This document shows positions 10,069-18,274 of a stretch of 64,000 bases of DNA, piece after piece. A program made the translations under genes and the position numbers. Position 1 is the stretch's first letter. The number at the start of each line of letters is the position of its first letter. The notes under the pieces were generated by a model. The model ran no database searches, was not told where the DNA came from, and was given only the letters and a program-made list of their open reading frames with translations. Origin of the DNA: Shewanella marina JCM 15074 (GTDB lineage Bacteria; Pseudomonadota; Gammaproteobacteria; Enterobacterales; Shewanellaceae); the NCBI RefSeq assembly GCF_000614975.1, contig NZ_BALM01000021.1:1-64000 (forward strand), given 5' to 3'.

Positions 10069-10620
10069 ATGCGGATGACTCGGGTTAATTTTGCATTTAT
10101 CACCGTACTTGAAGGTGGCACCGCATTACATGGATATGTTCCTGATGCGGTGCATTCTCAGTCAGGTGTGACTATTGCCACAGGATTTGATTTAGGTCAG
10201 CGCAGTGTGGATGAACTCACCCAGTTATTACCGCAACCGTTAGTGCAAAAGCTTGCGCCTTATTGTCATTTAAAAAAACAGTCTGCCATTGATGCGTTAT
10301 GTCGCTTTCCACTTGAACTCACCCATGATGAAGCTGAAGTGATTGATTTGAATGTTAAGCATCAGATGTTAGCGATATTAAAGAAAAGGTATGACCGAGC
10401 ATCGGCAATCTTCTTTTGTATGCTCCCCGAACAAGCGCAAACCGTGATTGCATCAGTAGCATTTCAATATGGTGACTTAGCCAAACGATGCCCACGTTTT
10501 TGGGGCTTTGCTGTGACACAAAACTGGGCAGCGATGGAGTCTGAGTTACGTGAATTTGGTGACCGATATTCGACGCGACGCATACGTGAAGCAAATTACT
10601 TGAGTGTAAGGAGTGAATGA
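10069..10620 (+). CDS. Phage endolysin, pesticin-type lysozyme
   Basis: A 183-residue muramidase of the pesticin/T4-lysozyme-like fold that breaks peptidoglycan at lysis. The signature is a Glu in TVLEGG (residue 15), then SGVTIATGFDLGQRS with Thr35/Thr38 and Asp41, matching the Glu-Thr-Asp catalytic set of pesticin, and the AFQYGDLAKRCPRFWG segment that closes the cleft. No signal peptide is seen, so release should depend on the holin encoded next, whose start overlaps this stop. P2 itself uses a different lysozyme (GpK), so the lysis module has been swapped. Confidence 0.87.
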   Translation: MRMTRVNFAFITVLEGGTALHGYVPDAVHSQSGVTIATGFDLGQRSVDELTQLLPQPLVQKLAPYCHLKKQSAIDALCRFPLELTHDEAEVIDLNVKHQMLAILKKRYDRASAIFFCMLPEQAQTVIASVAFQYGDLAKRCPRFWGFAVTQNWAAMESELREFGDRYSTRRIREANYLSVRSE

Positions 10621-11009
10621 TGGGTTGGTTTTCAACAGTGTTTGGTAGTAACCCCATTGAAGCTATTGGCAAAGCGGGGGACGCGTTGTTCACTTCAGAT
10701 GAAGAACGTCAGCAACTTGATAACGAGTTAGTTGAGTTAAAACAAAAGCCGCTATTGATGCAGGCATTAGCCAATACGATGGCAGCACAACATCGTTCGG
10801 TATTTGTGGCAGGCGCTCGACCATTCTTGATGTGGGTGTGTGGCATTGGTTTTTTATTTGCCTTTGTGATTAACCCCATTCTGCAATGGATATGGCCTGA
10901 TGTAGGGACGCCAGAATTGCCATTAACCGTGATGATGGAATTGACCTTAGCCATGCTGGGATTAGCGAGTTTACGCACCATTGAAAAAATAAAAGGGGTG
11001 GCTAAATGA
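10617..11009 (+). CDS. Holin, 3TM type
   Basis: A 130-residue membrane protein with an N-terminal amphipathic region (GWFSTVFGSNPIEAIGKAGD), a charged stretch with ERQQLDNELVELKQ, RSVFVAGARPFLMWVCGIG leading into a first membrane helix, and a second helix near TVMMELTLAMLGLASLRTIEK. This is the layout of 3TM holins from HP1-like and gene-transfer-agent elements. It starts inside the lysozyme stop (ATGA overlap) after an AAGGAG site; two adjacent ATGs (10617, 10620) are possible starts. Role: a timed membrane hole that lets the endolysin out. Confidence 0.85.
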   Translation: MMGWFSTVFGSNPIEAIGKAGDALFTSDEERQQLDNELVELKQKPLLMQALANTMAAQHRSVFVAGARPFLMWVCGIGFLFAFVINPILQWIWPDVGTPELPLTVMMELTLAMLGLASLRTIEKIKGVAK

Positions 11010-11266
11010 ATGTAGTAGCCAACTGGTTAATGGTAGCTGTCGCGGTAACAAGTCTAGTGCTGAGTGTTTGTATTCCCATTTTAGTGGGATTGTTTAACAG
11101 CCATAAAAAAACGGCCAAAGAACTCAGTGAGCATCGTACCCATGTTGCTGAAAAATATGCCACCAAAGATGACGTGAAGTACCTCGGTGACAGGATGGAA
11201 CGGCAAATGAAAGATGGCTTTAACAACATTAAAGAAATATTGATGACCCATAAGGATGACGTATGA
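11006..11266 (+). CDS. Small single-span membrane protein of the lysis region
   Basis: An 86-residue protein that overlaps the holin stop. It has one N-terminal membrane helix (about 4-30) followed by a charged helix with KKTAKELSEHRTHVAEKY and a probable coiled coil. Such helix-plus-coiled-coil proteins next to holins include spanin-like and DUF2730-like proteins, but no lipobox or partner ORF is seen, so I do not name it. It also overlaps the tail chaperone start by four bases. Confidence 0.7.
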   Translation: MNVVANWLMVAVAVTSLVLSVCIPILVGLFNSHKKTAKELSEHRTHVAEKYATKDDVKYLGDRMERQMKDGFNNIKEILMTHKDDV

Positions 11267-11529
11267 AACAGACCATTGTATTGAGCATTGCTAACACAGA
11301 TTTTTCATTCAATTTAACCGTGAATGATCATGCCGATTACGTTGATGCGATTGCCCGTGGCGGTTCGTTATGTGGCGCTTCTCATAATTTTGCAGCGCGT
11401 ACGGTAGACACCAAACAAAAAGAAGCCTTGATGACATTATTAGAACAATCACCAGGTGCAGAAGTACAAATTGCAGGGGCGTTAAAAGGTGAGTTTTCAC
11501 CAGTATTGGACATCACAGTAAAAAAATAA
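11263..11529 (+). CDS. Tail assembly chaperone, short form
   Basis: An 88-residue protein that resembles the phage tail assembly chaperone family found before tape measure genes: MKQTIVLSIANTDFSFNLT, the ASHNFAARTVD segment, KEALMTLLEQSPGAEVQIAG and a C-terminal FSPVLDITVKK. Its stop codon falls directly after a run of seven A. It corresponds to P2 GpE (or lambda G): it coats the tape measure protein during tail polymerisation. Confidence 0.82.
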   Translation: MKQTIVLSIANTDFSFNLTVNDHADYVDAIARGGSLCGASHNFAARTVDTKQKEALMTLLEQSPGAEVQIAGALKGEFSPVLDITVKK

Positions 11530-11723
11530 CTGCACTGGTTGATGCGATGGAACACAACCAGTTTGAACAGATGTTAGCGATAAGACGGCATTTATTACCC
11601 CATGAAGATGATAGCGAACGCTCAATCGCAAGAGCTTTGTGGTTACATAAAAGCCATTTAGAACACCTTGAAATTGTAACGGCCAATGGCGTGAATCGTG
11701 CGTTTACAGGCAATACAACTTAG
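11263..11723 (+). CDS. Tail assembly chaperone, long form by -1 frameshift
   Basis: If the ribosome slips back one base on the A run at 11520-11526, translation continues for 65 codons (ITALVDAMEHNQFEQML onward, ending AFTGNTT at the TAG of 11721). This gives a fusion of about 153 residues, the counterpart of P2 E+E' and lambda GT. The extension has no ribosome site of its own and fills the gap before the tape measure gene exactly. A missing A in the sequence would give the same joined frame, so the fusion is well supported but the mechanism is not. Confidence 0.7.
11520..11526 (+). promoter_or_regulatory. Slippery heptamer A-AAA-AAA for -1 frameshifting
   Basis: In the chaperone frame the bases read GTA AAA AAA TAA, a canonical X-XXY-YYZ heptamer followed at once by a stop. 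Position and gene context match tail-chaperone frameshift sites in other phages. Confidence 0.65.
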
Positions 11724-11739
11724 CGAGGCTTAATACATT

Positions 11740-14004
11740 ATGAGTTTACCCAAACCGTTAATGTTTACTGTGGGGCTAATTGACCAAATTACTCGGCCTA
11801 TTGCCAAAATCAGTAAAAACTTAACGGGATTAACAGAGAACTATCAAGCCGGTACCATGCAAATGGCAACGGGCATTGGTGGTATTGCTGCGTCAGGGTA
11901 TGCGCTTCAAAATGCATTAATGCCAGCCATTGAAATGGATAAAGCACTAGGCGAAATTGAATCGCTAGGTGTACGTCAATCAGGGTTAGAAACGCTAGCC
12001 AATACCTCATATGACTATGCATTAAAATACGGCAAATCTTCCACTGAGTTTGTACGTTCAAGTTATGACATTCAATCAGCTATTGCCGGACTTAATGATG
12101 CAGACCTCTCACAATTCACCCTTGCATCAAATGTATTAGCCACAGCGACTAAAGCAGATGCAGCTACTATCACCAATTACATGGGCACCATGTATGGCAT
12201 CTTTAAAAATGATGCGTTGGCGATGGGCAAAGGTAATTGGGTAAAGCAAGTGACGGGGATGACTGCCAGTGCCGTACAAGCATTTAAAACCACAGGCGCT
12301 GAAATGTCTGGTGCATTTACGGCAATAGGGGCTGAAGCAAATAGTGCTGGTATTAGCATGAGTGAGCAAATGGCCGTGCTTGGTACCTTGCAAGCTACGA
12401 TGTCAGGCAGTGAATCAGGTACCAAATATAAAGCGTTCTTAGCCGGAGTCGGTAAAGCACAGAAAGCGTTAAATCTGAGTTTTGTTGATGCAAACGGCAG
12501 CCTATTACCGATGGTGGATATTCTCAATCGCATTAAAGGTAAATTTGGTGAAACGTTTGATGTGGCTGAAAGTGATGCATTAGCCACCGCATTTGGCTCA
12601 AGTGAAGCCGTAGCCACAGTTAAGCTATTAATGAGTGATATTGATGGTTTAGCGGGGTCAATAGATGACTTAGGCAAAGTAAAAGGCATGCAACAAGCGG
12701 AGATTATGGCCGCTTCAATGACCGACCAAAGCGAGCGATTAACGCAATCTTGGTATGTCATTCGTGCGGCATTAGGCACGGCAGTATTACCGGCATTTAA
12801 TGACTTTGTGAGTAAAATTGCGGATATGGGGAAAGATGTATTGTGGTTTGCTAATACCTTTCCTAATTTAACCAAATATTTAGGATATTCTGCCATTGCA
12901 TTATTAGGGGTAGTTGCCGCCGGTGGGGCATTTACTGTGATGATGGGCCTCGGCAAAATGGCTATGACAACCTATGGTGTTGCGGCTATGGCCTGGGCTG
13001 GCATTAATGCATTACTTACATCAGGATTAGCCAGTTTACGAGCCGTGATGTTGGCACTAAATATTGCGATGTATGCCAATCCTATAGGCTTATTAGTGGC
13101 GGGCATTGCGTTAGCCATTACTGCTGTGAGTGCATTGATTTATTACTGGGATGACCTTGTTGCTGTGATGTCTAAATGGCAGTGGCTTCAACAGTTAATG
13201 GGCTGGTTCAATCAGGTATGGATTAATTTGAAAAATGGCGCCATAGATACGATAAATTGGATCATCAATAAGCTGAATTTATTGCCAGGTTTCGAGATTG
13301 ATGTCATTTCTAAAGTTGATGGGATTGCGCAGCCAATGGCGCTACCGCAGTGGATGCCACAGCAAACAAAAGCGGAAGTGATTAATGGGCCGTGGTTACC
13401 TGAAGCGGCAAATGATCCCGTTTCACCCTATACATTTAATCATTCACAAAACCATATTGCCCAGCAACGGCTTGAGCTAGTTAAGCCTAATCCTTATGCG
13501 CCTGAACCCCTCACGCAATCCTTAAACGTGAGCCGTTCGCCAATCCCTGAATATCAACCAAGTCCGATGGCGCAGCAACTTGAGCTAGTTAAACCTACCC
13601 CTTATGCGCTTGAACCTCTTACACAATCGTTAAACGTGAACCGTTCGCCAGTCCCTGAATATCAGCCAAGTCCGATGGCGCAACAACTTGAGTTAGTTAA
13701 ACCCGCAGCCTATTCAGTCGAGCCAATCACTCAACAGTTACAAGTTAAGCGTGACATTCCAGCACCTTATTCGCCTGAAGTGCTTAATCAAGAATTGAAT
13801 ATAAAGCCGAGTATGGATGAGTCGGTTAACCAAGTGATCCATCCTCGTTTTGATAAACAAGCGGCAAGCCGTGCGCAAGCTAGTCGTGTCGCAAACCAAG
13901 GCCATCAAAAAACAGTGAGGTTTGGCGATGTAAATATTCATCATCCACCCAAACATTTCAGCCTTGCAGAGCTAGCAGAGCAGCAGGAGTTGATGACCGG
14001 ATGA
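11740..14004 (+). CDS. T: Tail tape measure protein
   Basis: At 754 residues it sets tail length and is injected with the DNA. The N-terminal LIDQITRPIAKISKNLTGL and MQMATGIGGIAASGYALQNA segments and the ALGEIESLGV to SGSESGTKYKAFLAGVGKAQ region match the TP901/P2 tape measure core. Several hydrophobic helices occupy about 385-475 (YSAIALLGVVAAGGAFTVMM and ANPIGLLVAGIALAITAVSA), as usual. The C-terminal third is unusual: a Pro-rich stretch with tandem repeats at about 573-690, then a basic tail with FDKQAASRAQASRVANQ. The stop overlaps the ATG of the next gene. Confidence 0.9.
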   Translation: MSLPKPLMFTVGLIDQITRPIAKISKNLTGLTENYQAGTMQMATGIGGIAASGYALQNALMPAIEMDKALGEIESLGVRQSGLETLANTSYDYALKYGKSSTEFVRSSYDIQSAIAGLNDADLSQFTLASNVLATATKADAATITNYMGTMYGIFKNDALAMGKGNWVKQVTGMTASAVQAFKTTGAEMSGAFTAIGAEANSAGISMSEQMAVLGTLQATMSGSESGTKYKAFLAGVGKAQKALNLSFVDANGSLLPMVDILNRIKGKFGETFDVAESDALATAFGSSEAVATVKLLMSDIDGLAGSIDDLGKVKGMQQAEIMAASMTDQSERLTQSWYVIRAALGTAVLPAFNDFVSKIADMGKDVLWFANTFPNLTKYLGYSAIALLGVVAAGGAFTVMMGLGKMAMTTYGVAAMAWAGINALLTSGLASLRAVMLALNIAMYANPIGLLVAGIALAITAVSALIYYWDDLVAVMSKWQWLQQLMGWFNQVWINLKNGAIDTINWIINKLNLLPGFEIDVISKVDGIAQPMALPQWMPQQTKAEVINGPWLPEAANDPVSPYTFNHSQNHIAQQRLELVKPNPYAPEPLTQSLNVSRSPIPEYQPSPMAQQLELVKPTPYALEPLTQSLNVNRSPVPEYQPSPMAQQLELVKPAAYSVEPITQQLQVKRDIPAPYSPEVLNQELNIKPSMDESVNQVIHPRFDKQAASRAQASRVANQGHQKTVRFGDVNIHHPPKHFSLAELAEQQELMTG
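13459..13806 (+). repeat. Tandem repeats in the tape measure C-terminus
   Basis: Three units in frame: 13459-13569 (37 codons), 13570-13677 (36 codons) and a diverged one from 13678. Each holds the pattern QLELVKP..Y..EPLTQ.LNV.R followed, in the first two, by PEYQPSPM. The first two are nearly identical in DNA. Confidence 0.85.
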
Positions 14005-14344
14005 CTGATAAAAAGTATCGCGACTTATTGATTGTAGAGGGCAGTTTATCGCTCGACGTTGGGGCGCAGCGTCATTAACAGATTCACGTGCCAGTATTGC
14101 GCAAGACGTAAAGCATTTACTGATGGAATCAGGGCTAGTGTCAAAGCTATTAGCGCAGCGCAGTTTAACCTTGCGTAGTGATGTTTATACAGAAATGGAA
14201 TTGCTAATTGAAACTGATACTCGGTTGGTACCAGGTTCAATTGAGTTAGACACAAATCATGCAGAACTCATCACCATTACCGCCACCACATATGAGTTTG
14301 GCCAATTAAAAACTGAGGTGAGTTATGTCGCGCCCACACGTTAA
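14001..14344 (+). CDS. DUF2590 phage baseplate protein, frame broken
   Basis: Starts MTDKKYRDLLIVEGSLSLDV at the ATG overlapping the tape measure stop, then breaks at the GGGG of 14061-14064. Adding one G continues it as GGAASLTDSRASIAQDVKHL and on to SYVAPTR, about 114 residues. DUF2590 genes stand between tape measure and baseplate J in K139-like phages and probably play the part of P2 W/Mu gp46-like baseplate wedge proteins (inference from order and the LRSDVYTEMELLIETDTRL region). The end overlaps the start of J by 20 bases. Confidence 0.78.
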
Positions 14345-15512
14345 CTTTGAAAAGGTATTAGCCAAACAAGGTGTGCCAACAACATCAAAAGAGGTGGCGA
14401 CATTACTTGAGCAGGATGTGCAGGCGGCCAACTCAATTATTAGTAATGACAGTGCCATGAGTCCATTTTGGAAACTGTTTTCGGCTTGCGTGGTGACGCC
14501 AATACTTTGGTTAGTTAAAACATTATTAGCCAAGCATGTGTTGCCCGCCATGTTCGCGGCAACAGCAACCGATATTTACCTAGAATTAAAAGCTTGGGAC
14601 GTTGGCCTAAAGCGTAAATCAGCAGTGAAAACACAGGGCAATATCACCTTTACTAAAAAAGCTATTGATACTGATATCACCATAAAAGCAGGGACGGAAA
14701 TTCACAGTGATAGCCGCTTAGGTGGACGGTATGTGTTAAGGGTGTTGCAAGATACCATCATCGCGCCAGGCACACTTAAAGGATTGGTGGCATGTGAGGC
14801 AACCGAGGCAGGAGAAGGGCATAATTTAGCGTCGGGTTATTACCATACATTGGGCACTGCCATTGACGGCATTGCGAGCGTAAGCAATGAAGGCGATTGG
14901 ATTACCACAACAGGGGCTAATCAAGAAACTGATGAAGAATTGGCTCTGCGTATACGTGACCAATTTGGCAGTGTAGGACATTACCATATTGATGCCGTAT
15001 ACCGTGGGGCAATAGCCTCTTTTGCGGGTATTCGTAGTGATTTACTTTACTTTGAACACAATGCCCCGCGTGGGCCAGGCACGGCGAATTGCCATGTCAT
15101 GATGGCCGTAGGGGAAACGCCCCAAACCATGATTGACCGTATTAATGATTATCTACATGCCCAAGGGCATCACGGTCATGGTGATGATTTATTGGCAATG
15201 CCAATTCAATCTGTGCCAGTCGATTTATCAGTAGATATTTGGCATAGCAGTAATTTAAGTGCTGAGGACATCAGCACACTAATTAATGATATTGAGTCGC
15301 GTATTCGTGCAGCCTTTCGAGAGTCAGACCGTCACGCATCTATCACACGAACTGCACCTCAAACTACCTTTGTGTTTTCACTGCTCAGTAGTGAGTTACA
15401 TTCTTTGTTACCTGATTTACAAAGTGTGCGTTGGCACCTTAATGACCTACAAAATGGGCTTGAGCTTCCGCGAATTAATCAATTGATGATTCATAATCGA
15501 GGGGTGCGCTAA
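14325..15512 (+). CDS. J: Baseplate assembly protein J family
   Basis: A 395-residue baseplate wedge protein. Typical J features are the ITFTKKAIDTDITIKAGTEI strand region, GEGHNLASGYYHTLGT, EGDWITTTGANQETDEELALR (given only as the landmark near residues 190-210), and HNAPRGPGTANCHVMMAVGE. The J family forms the ring at the tail tip that fastens fibres and spike. ATGA overlap with the next gene supports one operon. Confidence 0.92.
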   Translation: MSRPHVNFEKVLAKQGVPTTSKEVATLLEQDVQAANSIISNDSAMSPFWKLFSACVVTPILWLVKTLLAKHVLPAMFAATATDIYLELKAWDVGLKRKSAVKTQGNITFTKKAIDTDITIKAGTEIHSDSRLGGRYVLRVLQDTIIAPGTLKGLVACEATEAGEGHNLASGYYHTLGTAIDGIASVSNEGDWITTTGANQETDEELALRIRDQFGSVGHYHIDAVYRGAIASFAGIRSDLLYFEHNAPRGPGTANCHVMMAVGETPQTMIDRINDYLHAQGHHGHGDDLLAMPIQSVPVDLSVDIWHSSNLSAEDISTLINDIESRIRAAFRESDRHASITRTAPQTTFVFSLLSSELHSLLPDLQSVRWHLNDLQNGLELPRINQLMIHNRGVR

Positions 15513-16172
15513 TGACAGATAAAAGCCCTAAATTACCGCCGTTATCACTACCATGGTGGATGGATGGCGAAACATTACCAAGCAGTCCTGAAGCACAAGA
15601 ACCCGCATTATTAAAACAGGAATGCAGGCTTTTTGGCAGCGTGTTCGCCGTTGGTTTATTTGGCCGCTAGCGCAAAAAGATCCATTAACTTGCTCATTAG
15701 AAATGCTGGCGCTTTTAGCTGGGAACGCAATATCACCCGCTTTAATGATGAACCTGAATGGTTATATCGAAAGCGGGTCGCTTATGCCTTTGTTAATGCC
15801 GCAGATGCAGGCAGTAACATTGGCTTTATTAAGATCATGCAGCGCCTAGGACTGTCAGTGATTAGCTTGAAAGAACGTCAGCCAAATATTGATTGGGATG
15901 TAATTTCAGTTGAGCTAGATGACAAACAACTGTCTAACGCCCGCCTTGTTCATGTGTTGATCCAAGACTATGGCCGCACGTGTCGCCGCTATGAATATGT
16001 CTCAACTCGACTCTTTAGTAATGCCATTAGAGTGGATGATTGCCACCATGATTTTCAAACCTTACATGTGCGCAGTGCACATGATTCTGTCATGCAGTTA
16101 CGAGGGCCATTAACGTTGCCGGTTAACCAGTGTGATAACGACATTTCAACTTTAACCGTAAGGAGTGCATAG
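15512..16172 (+). CDS. I: Phage tail protein, P2 GpI-like, frame broken twice
   Basis: The ATG at 15512 overlaps the J stop. The reading breaks near 15620 and again near 15716. One added G in the GG at 15619-15620 gives KQGMQAFWQRVRRWFIWPLA, and one added T in the TTTT at 15713-15716 gives CSLEMLALFSWERNITRF. The result is one protein of about 220 residues with the GpI pattern: leading Leu/Pro-rich segment, then LxWERxI, WLYRKRVAYAF and an AGSNIGFIKIMQRLGL segment like the KGTPYAI part of GpI. In P2 this protein joins J and fibre H at the baseplate edge. Confidence 0.78.
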
Positions 16173-16754
16173 ATGGCGAGATTAACCTCGTATGGCCAAG
16201 ATTACATTGCACAAGCCGTTGGCGGTGTGACTGAATTTGATATTGATGAGTTTGTATTTGCCAATATAGCAGGCTTACAACCTGATGATGTTGAATCGGC
16301 GAATGAGACCATGCCAGCAGCAAACGATATTGTGCATCGTGCAGAACCGTCAAGAAAGGGGCGAGTTGATGCCAATCGTGTGACCTATAGCCAAATGCTA
16401 TTAACCGATGTAGGTGACTTCAGTTTTAATTGGATTGGCCTTTGCGCACAGGGGCAATTGGTGATGTTTGCCTATTTACCTTTAACCCAAAAGATTAAAA
16501 CGCGCGGCAATATGTCGGGTAATACGTTAACCCGTAACTTTGTGATTGAGCATTTAGGGATTGCAGATGCCACGCCTATTACCGTTAGCGCAGAAAGCTG
16601 GATGTATGAGTTCACCGATACCTTAGTTGAAATGCAAACCCTCAGTGCTGAACACAATGCTGCAATGATTCAAACCAATACCCGTGTGATCACCAATACG
16701 CATCGCCATTTACAGTTAAGTGAGCGAGTGCGCTTACTGGAGAATCAATTATGA
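16173..16754 (+). CDS. H: Tail fibre N-terminal (collar) protein, P2 GpH-like
   Basis: A 193-residue protein that begins MARLTSYGQDYIAQAVGG, the start of phage tail-collar fibre proteins (DUF3751-like), with ITVSAESWMYEFTDTLVEMQ near residue 155. Typical GpH proteins continue into long collagen-like or receptor-binding domains. Here the gene stops early and two further short fibre-like genes follow, so the fibre appears to be split into several polypeptides. The stop overlaps the next ATG. Confidence 0.83.
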   Translation: MARLTSYGQDYIAQAVGGVTEFDIDEFVFANIAGLQPDDVESANETMPAANDIVHRAEPSRKGRVDANRVTYSQMLLTDVGDFSFNWIGLCAQGQLVMFAYLPLTQKIKTRGNMSGNTLTRNFVIEHLGIADATPITVSAESWMYEFTDTLVEMQTLSAEHNAAMIQTNTRVITNTHRHLQLSERVRLLENQL

Positions 16755-17328
16755 ATACCGATCCAATATTAGCTGCGCTTGAGCAATCCACTCAGGCGTC
16801 GATTGACCAAACCCGTGTAGCACAAGCATTAGCGGAGGAAGTGGCAGGAAGATTCAAAGTATTGACCAACGCATTGCAGTCAAAGAACAAGATGTTGAAC
16901 AAGCAATATCGGATTTAATGGTTCTTGGTGATGGAGGTCGAGGTTCTACAGTGATTAATGCTGCCAATTTTTTCACTACTGAACATGGCAGTTGTTATTT
17001 ACATTTCAAACTTCCACTAAAAGCAGATGAAGACCATGAGATGATTCATTTGCGTGTGAGAGGCTACGCTTATGGAGAGGCAAAAATAGTAGACGCGACA
17101 TTGGTTGGTTACTGTTACAAACCGTCTGACAATGTTATTAACGTCGAAACTCAAGGCTCTCACCAACCGGCCCTATACAAAGGTAGTGATCAAATGATTT
17201 ACGCACGTCTATTCTTCCCAAACAATTACTTTTTAACTGTCACTATTGATACTACAAGAGTTGGGAACGGTAGACTGTTTAAGCGTGGTGATATTGAAAT
17301 AATTAAATCTTCAAGTTCAACTTTATAA
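16751..17328 (+). CDS. Probable tail fibre distal protein, frame broken
   Basis: Begins at the ATG that overlaps the previous stop (MNTDPILAALEQSTQ). It breaks at the GG of 16847-16848; adding one G gives EVAGKIQSIDQRIAVKEQD, a coiled-coil stem, then a beta-rich C-terminal part with GGRGSTVINAANFF and HMIHLR-like strands (HEMIHLRVRGYAYGEAKI). About 192 residues. Position after H suggests the receptor-contact end of the fibre; no homologue is recognised for the C-terminal half, which is AT-richer than the upstream genes. Confidence 0.65.
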
Positions 17329-17338
17329 GGTGAATACT

Positions 17339-17721
17339 ATGTCTTCAAATTTAAATATTGCAGCGGCACCAACTCAGGACGAAGAAGTGATAATTGCAAA
17401 TAGGGAGTTTATAAAGTCTCTTAGGCATCGTATAGAAATTAAAGCTGGCGATAATTCATCATTATTAGGCACTACCGCAGATGGCGTGCAATTGTTGTTA
17501 TTTGCATTTTCAAACTTAATTGTAAGCTCAATCAAGCCCAAACATTAGCACAAGTACGTGAAGCAGCTGCGCCATTCAACGATATATCAACGTCATTTTT
17601 AGCTAAGCTTGATTCAGGTGAAGTGGTTATGCCATTTCACGTAAAAGGGCTTGATAGCGTGATAGATGATATTGAAACGCGCGCGACGGCAGTGGCCCAA
17701 GTGTTAGCGGACAACGGTTAA
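17339..17721 (+). CDS. Phage protein next to the fibre genes, frame broken
   Basis: Starts at 17339 (MSSNLNIAAAPTQDEEV) after an AAGGTG site. The first 57 or so codons and the rest are in different frames; one added A at 17512-17514 restores LLLFAFSKLNCKLNQAQTLA and a C-terminal half ending VAQVLADNG. About 127 residues, helical, no domain recognised. It might be a fibre assembly or attachment factor by position only. Confidence 0.6.
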
Positions 17722-17727
17722 TAAACT

Positions 17728-18273
17728 ATGAGTCAGTTAGCGCTAGATGGTGAACTCATCCGGTTAAAGTCATGCAAGTTAACCTTGAGTATGCGCCTTG
17801 CAGACCAAGATATGTCTGGGCAATCGTCCAGTACCGCAAGTAGTGAACAAGGGGATAAAGCCAAGGAACTCAAAGTAACCGGCTTAATCCCATTTGTTGA
17901 TCAACCTATGCTATCGCGCTTATTTGAGTTGTCATTGCTACGTGATGACAAAGGTAATAGAAAAGTGAGCCGCATTGGGGCCGACTTAGCCAGGGCGGCA
18001 AAGATTCGACAAGTTAAATTTTTTGGCAATATCACTGCGCCAGAACATCCCACCCTAATGGCATGGAGTGTATCATTTCAATTAAGAGAGCATTTAAGCG
18101 TACCTGAAGTGGCAGAAGCAAGAGAAGAACCGCCAGAAGCAACGACCAATCAAACCACTACGCAATCAGCCGAGGTTATCCCGACACAAGCATTAGAGGA
18201 TGCACCGCCTAAAGTAGAAATGTCATCAGTAGAAAAAGCCTTACATTATATTGATGACCAATTAGGAGACTAA
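17728..18273 (+). CDS. Baseplate complex protein
   Basis: A 181-residue protein that starts LDGELIRLKSCKLTLSM and has GLIPFVDQPMLSRLFEL plus NITAPEHPTLMAWSVSFQL, the pattern of baseplate/tail-terminator-like proteins encoded before the hub in K139-like phages (the place of P2 U). The C-terminal 60 residues are acidic and Pro/Thr-rich, probably a flexible linker. Confidence 0.68.
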   Translation: MSQLALDGELIRLKSCKLTLSMRLADQDMSGQSSSTASSEQGDKAKELKVTGLIPFVDQPMLSRLFELSLLRDDKGNRKVSRIGADLARAAKIRQVKFFGNITAPEHPTLMAWSVSFQLREHLSVPEVAEAREEPPEATTNQTTTQSAEVIPTQALEDAPPKVEMSSVEKALHYIDDQLGD

Positions 18274-18274
18274 T

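Noticed and set aside
12177..12956. Open frame of 259 codons on the minus strand inside the tape measure gene
   Set aside because: It lies wholly within a well-supported gene on the other strand, has no ribosome site or recognisable domain, and its composition follows the complementary codons of Ala/Ser-rich sequence.
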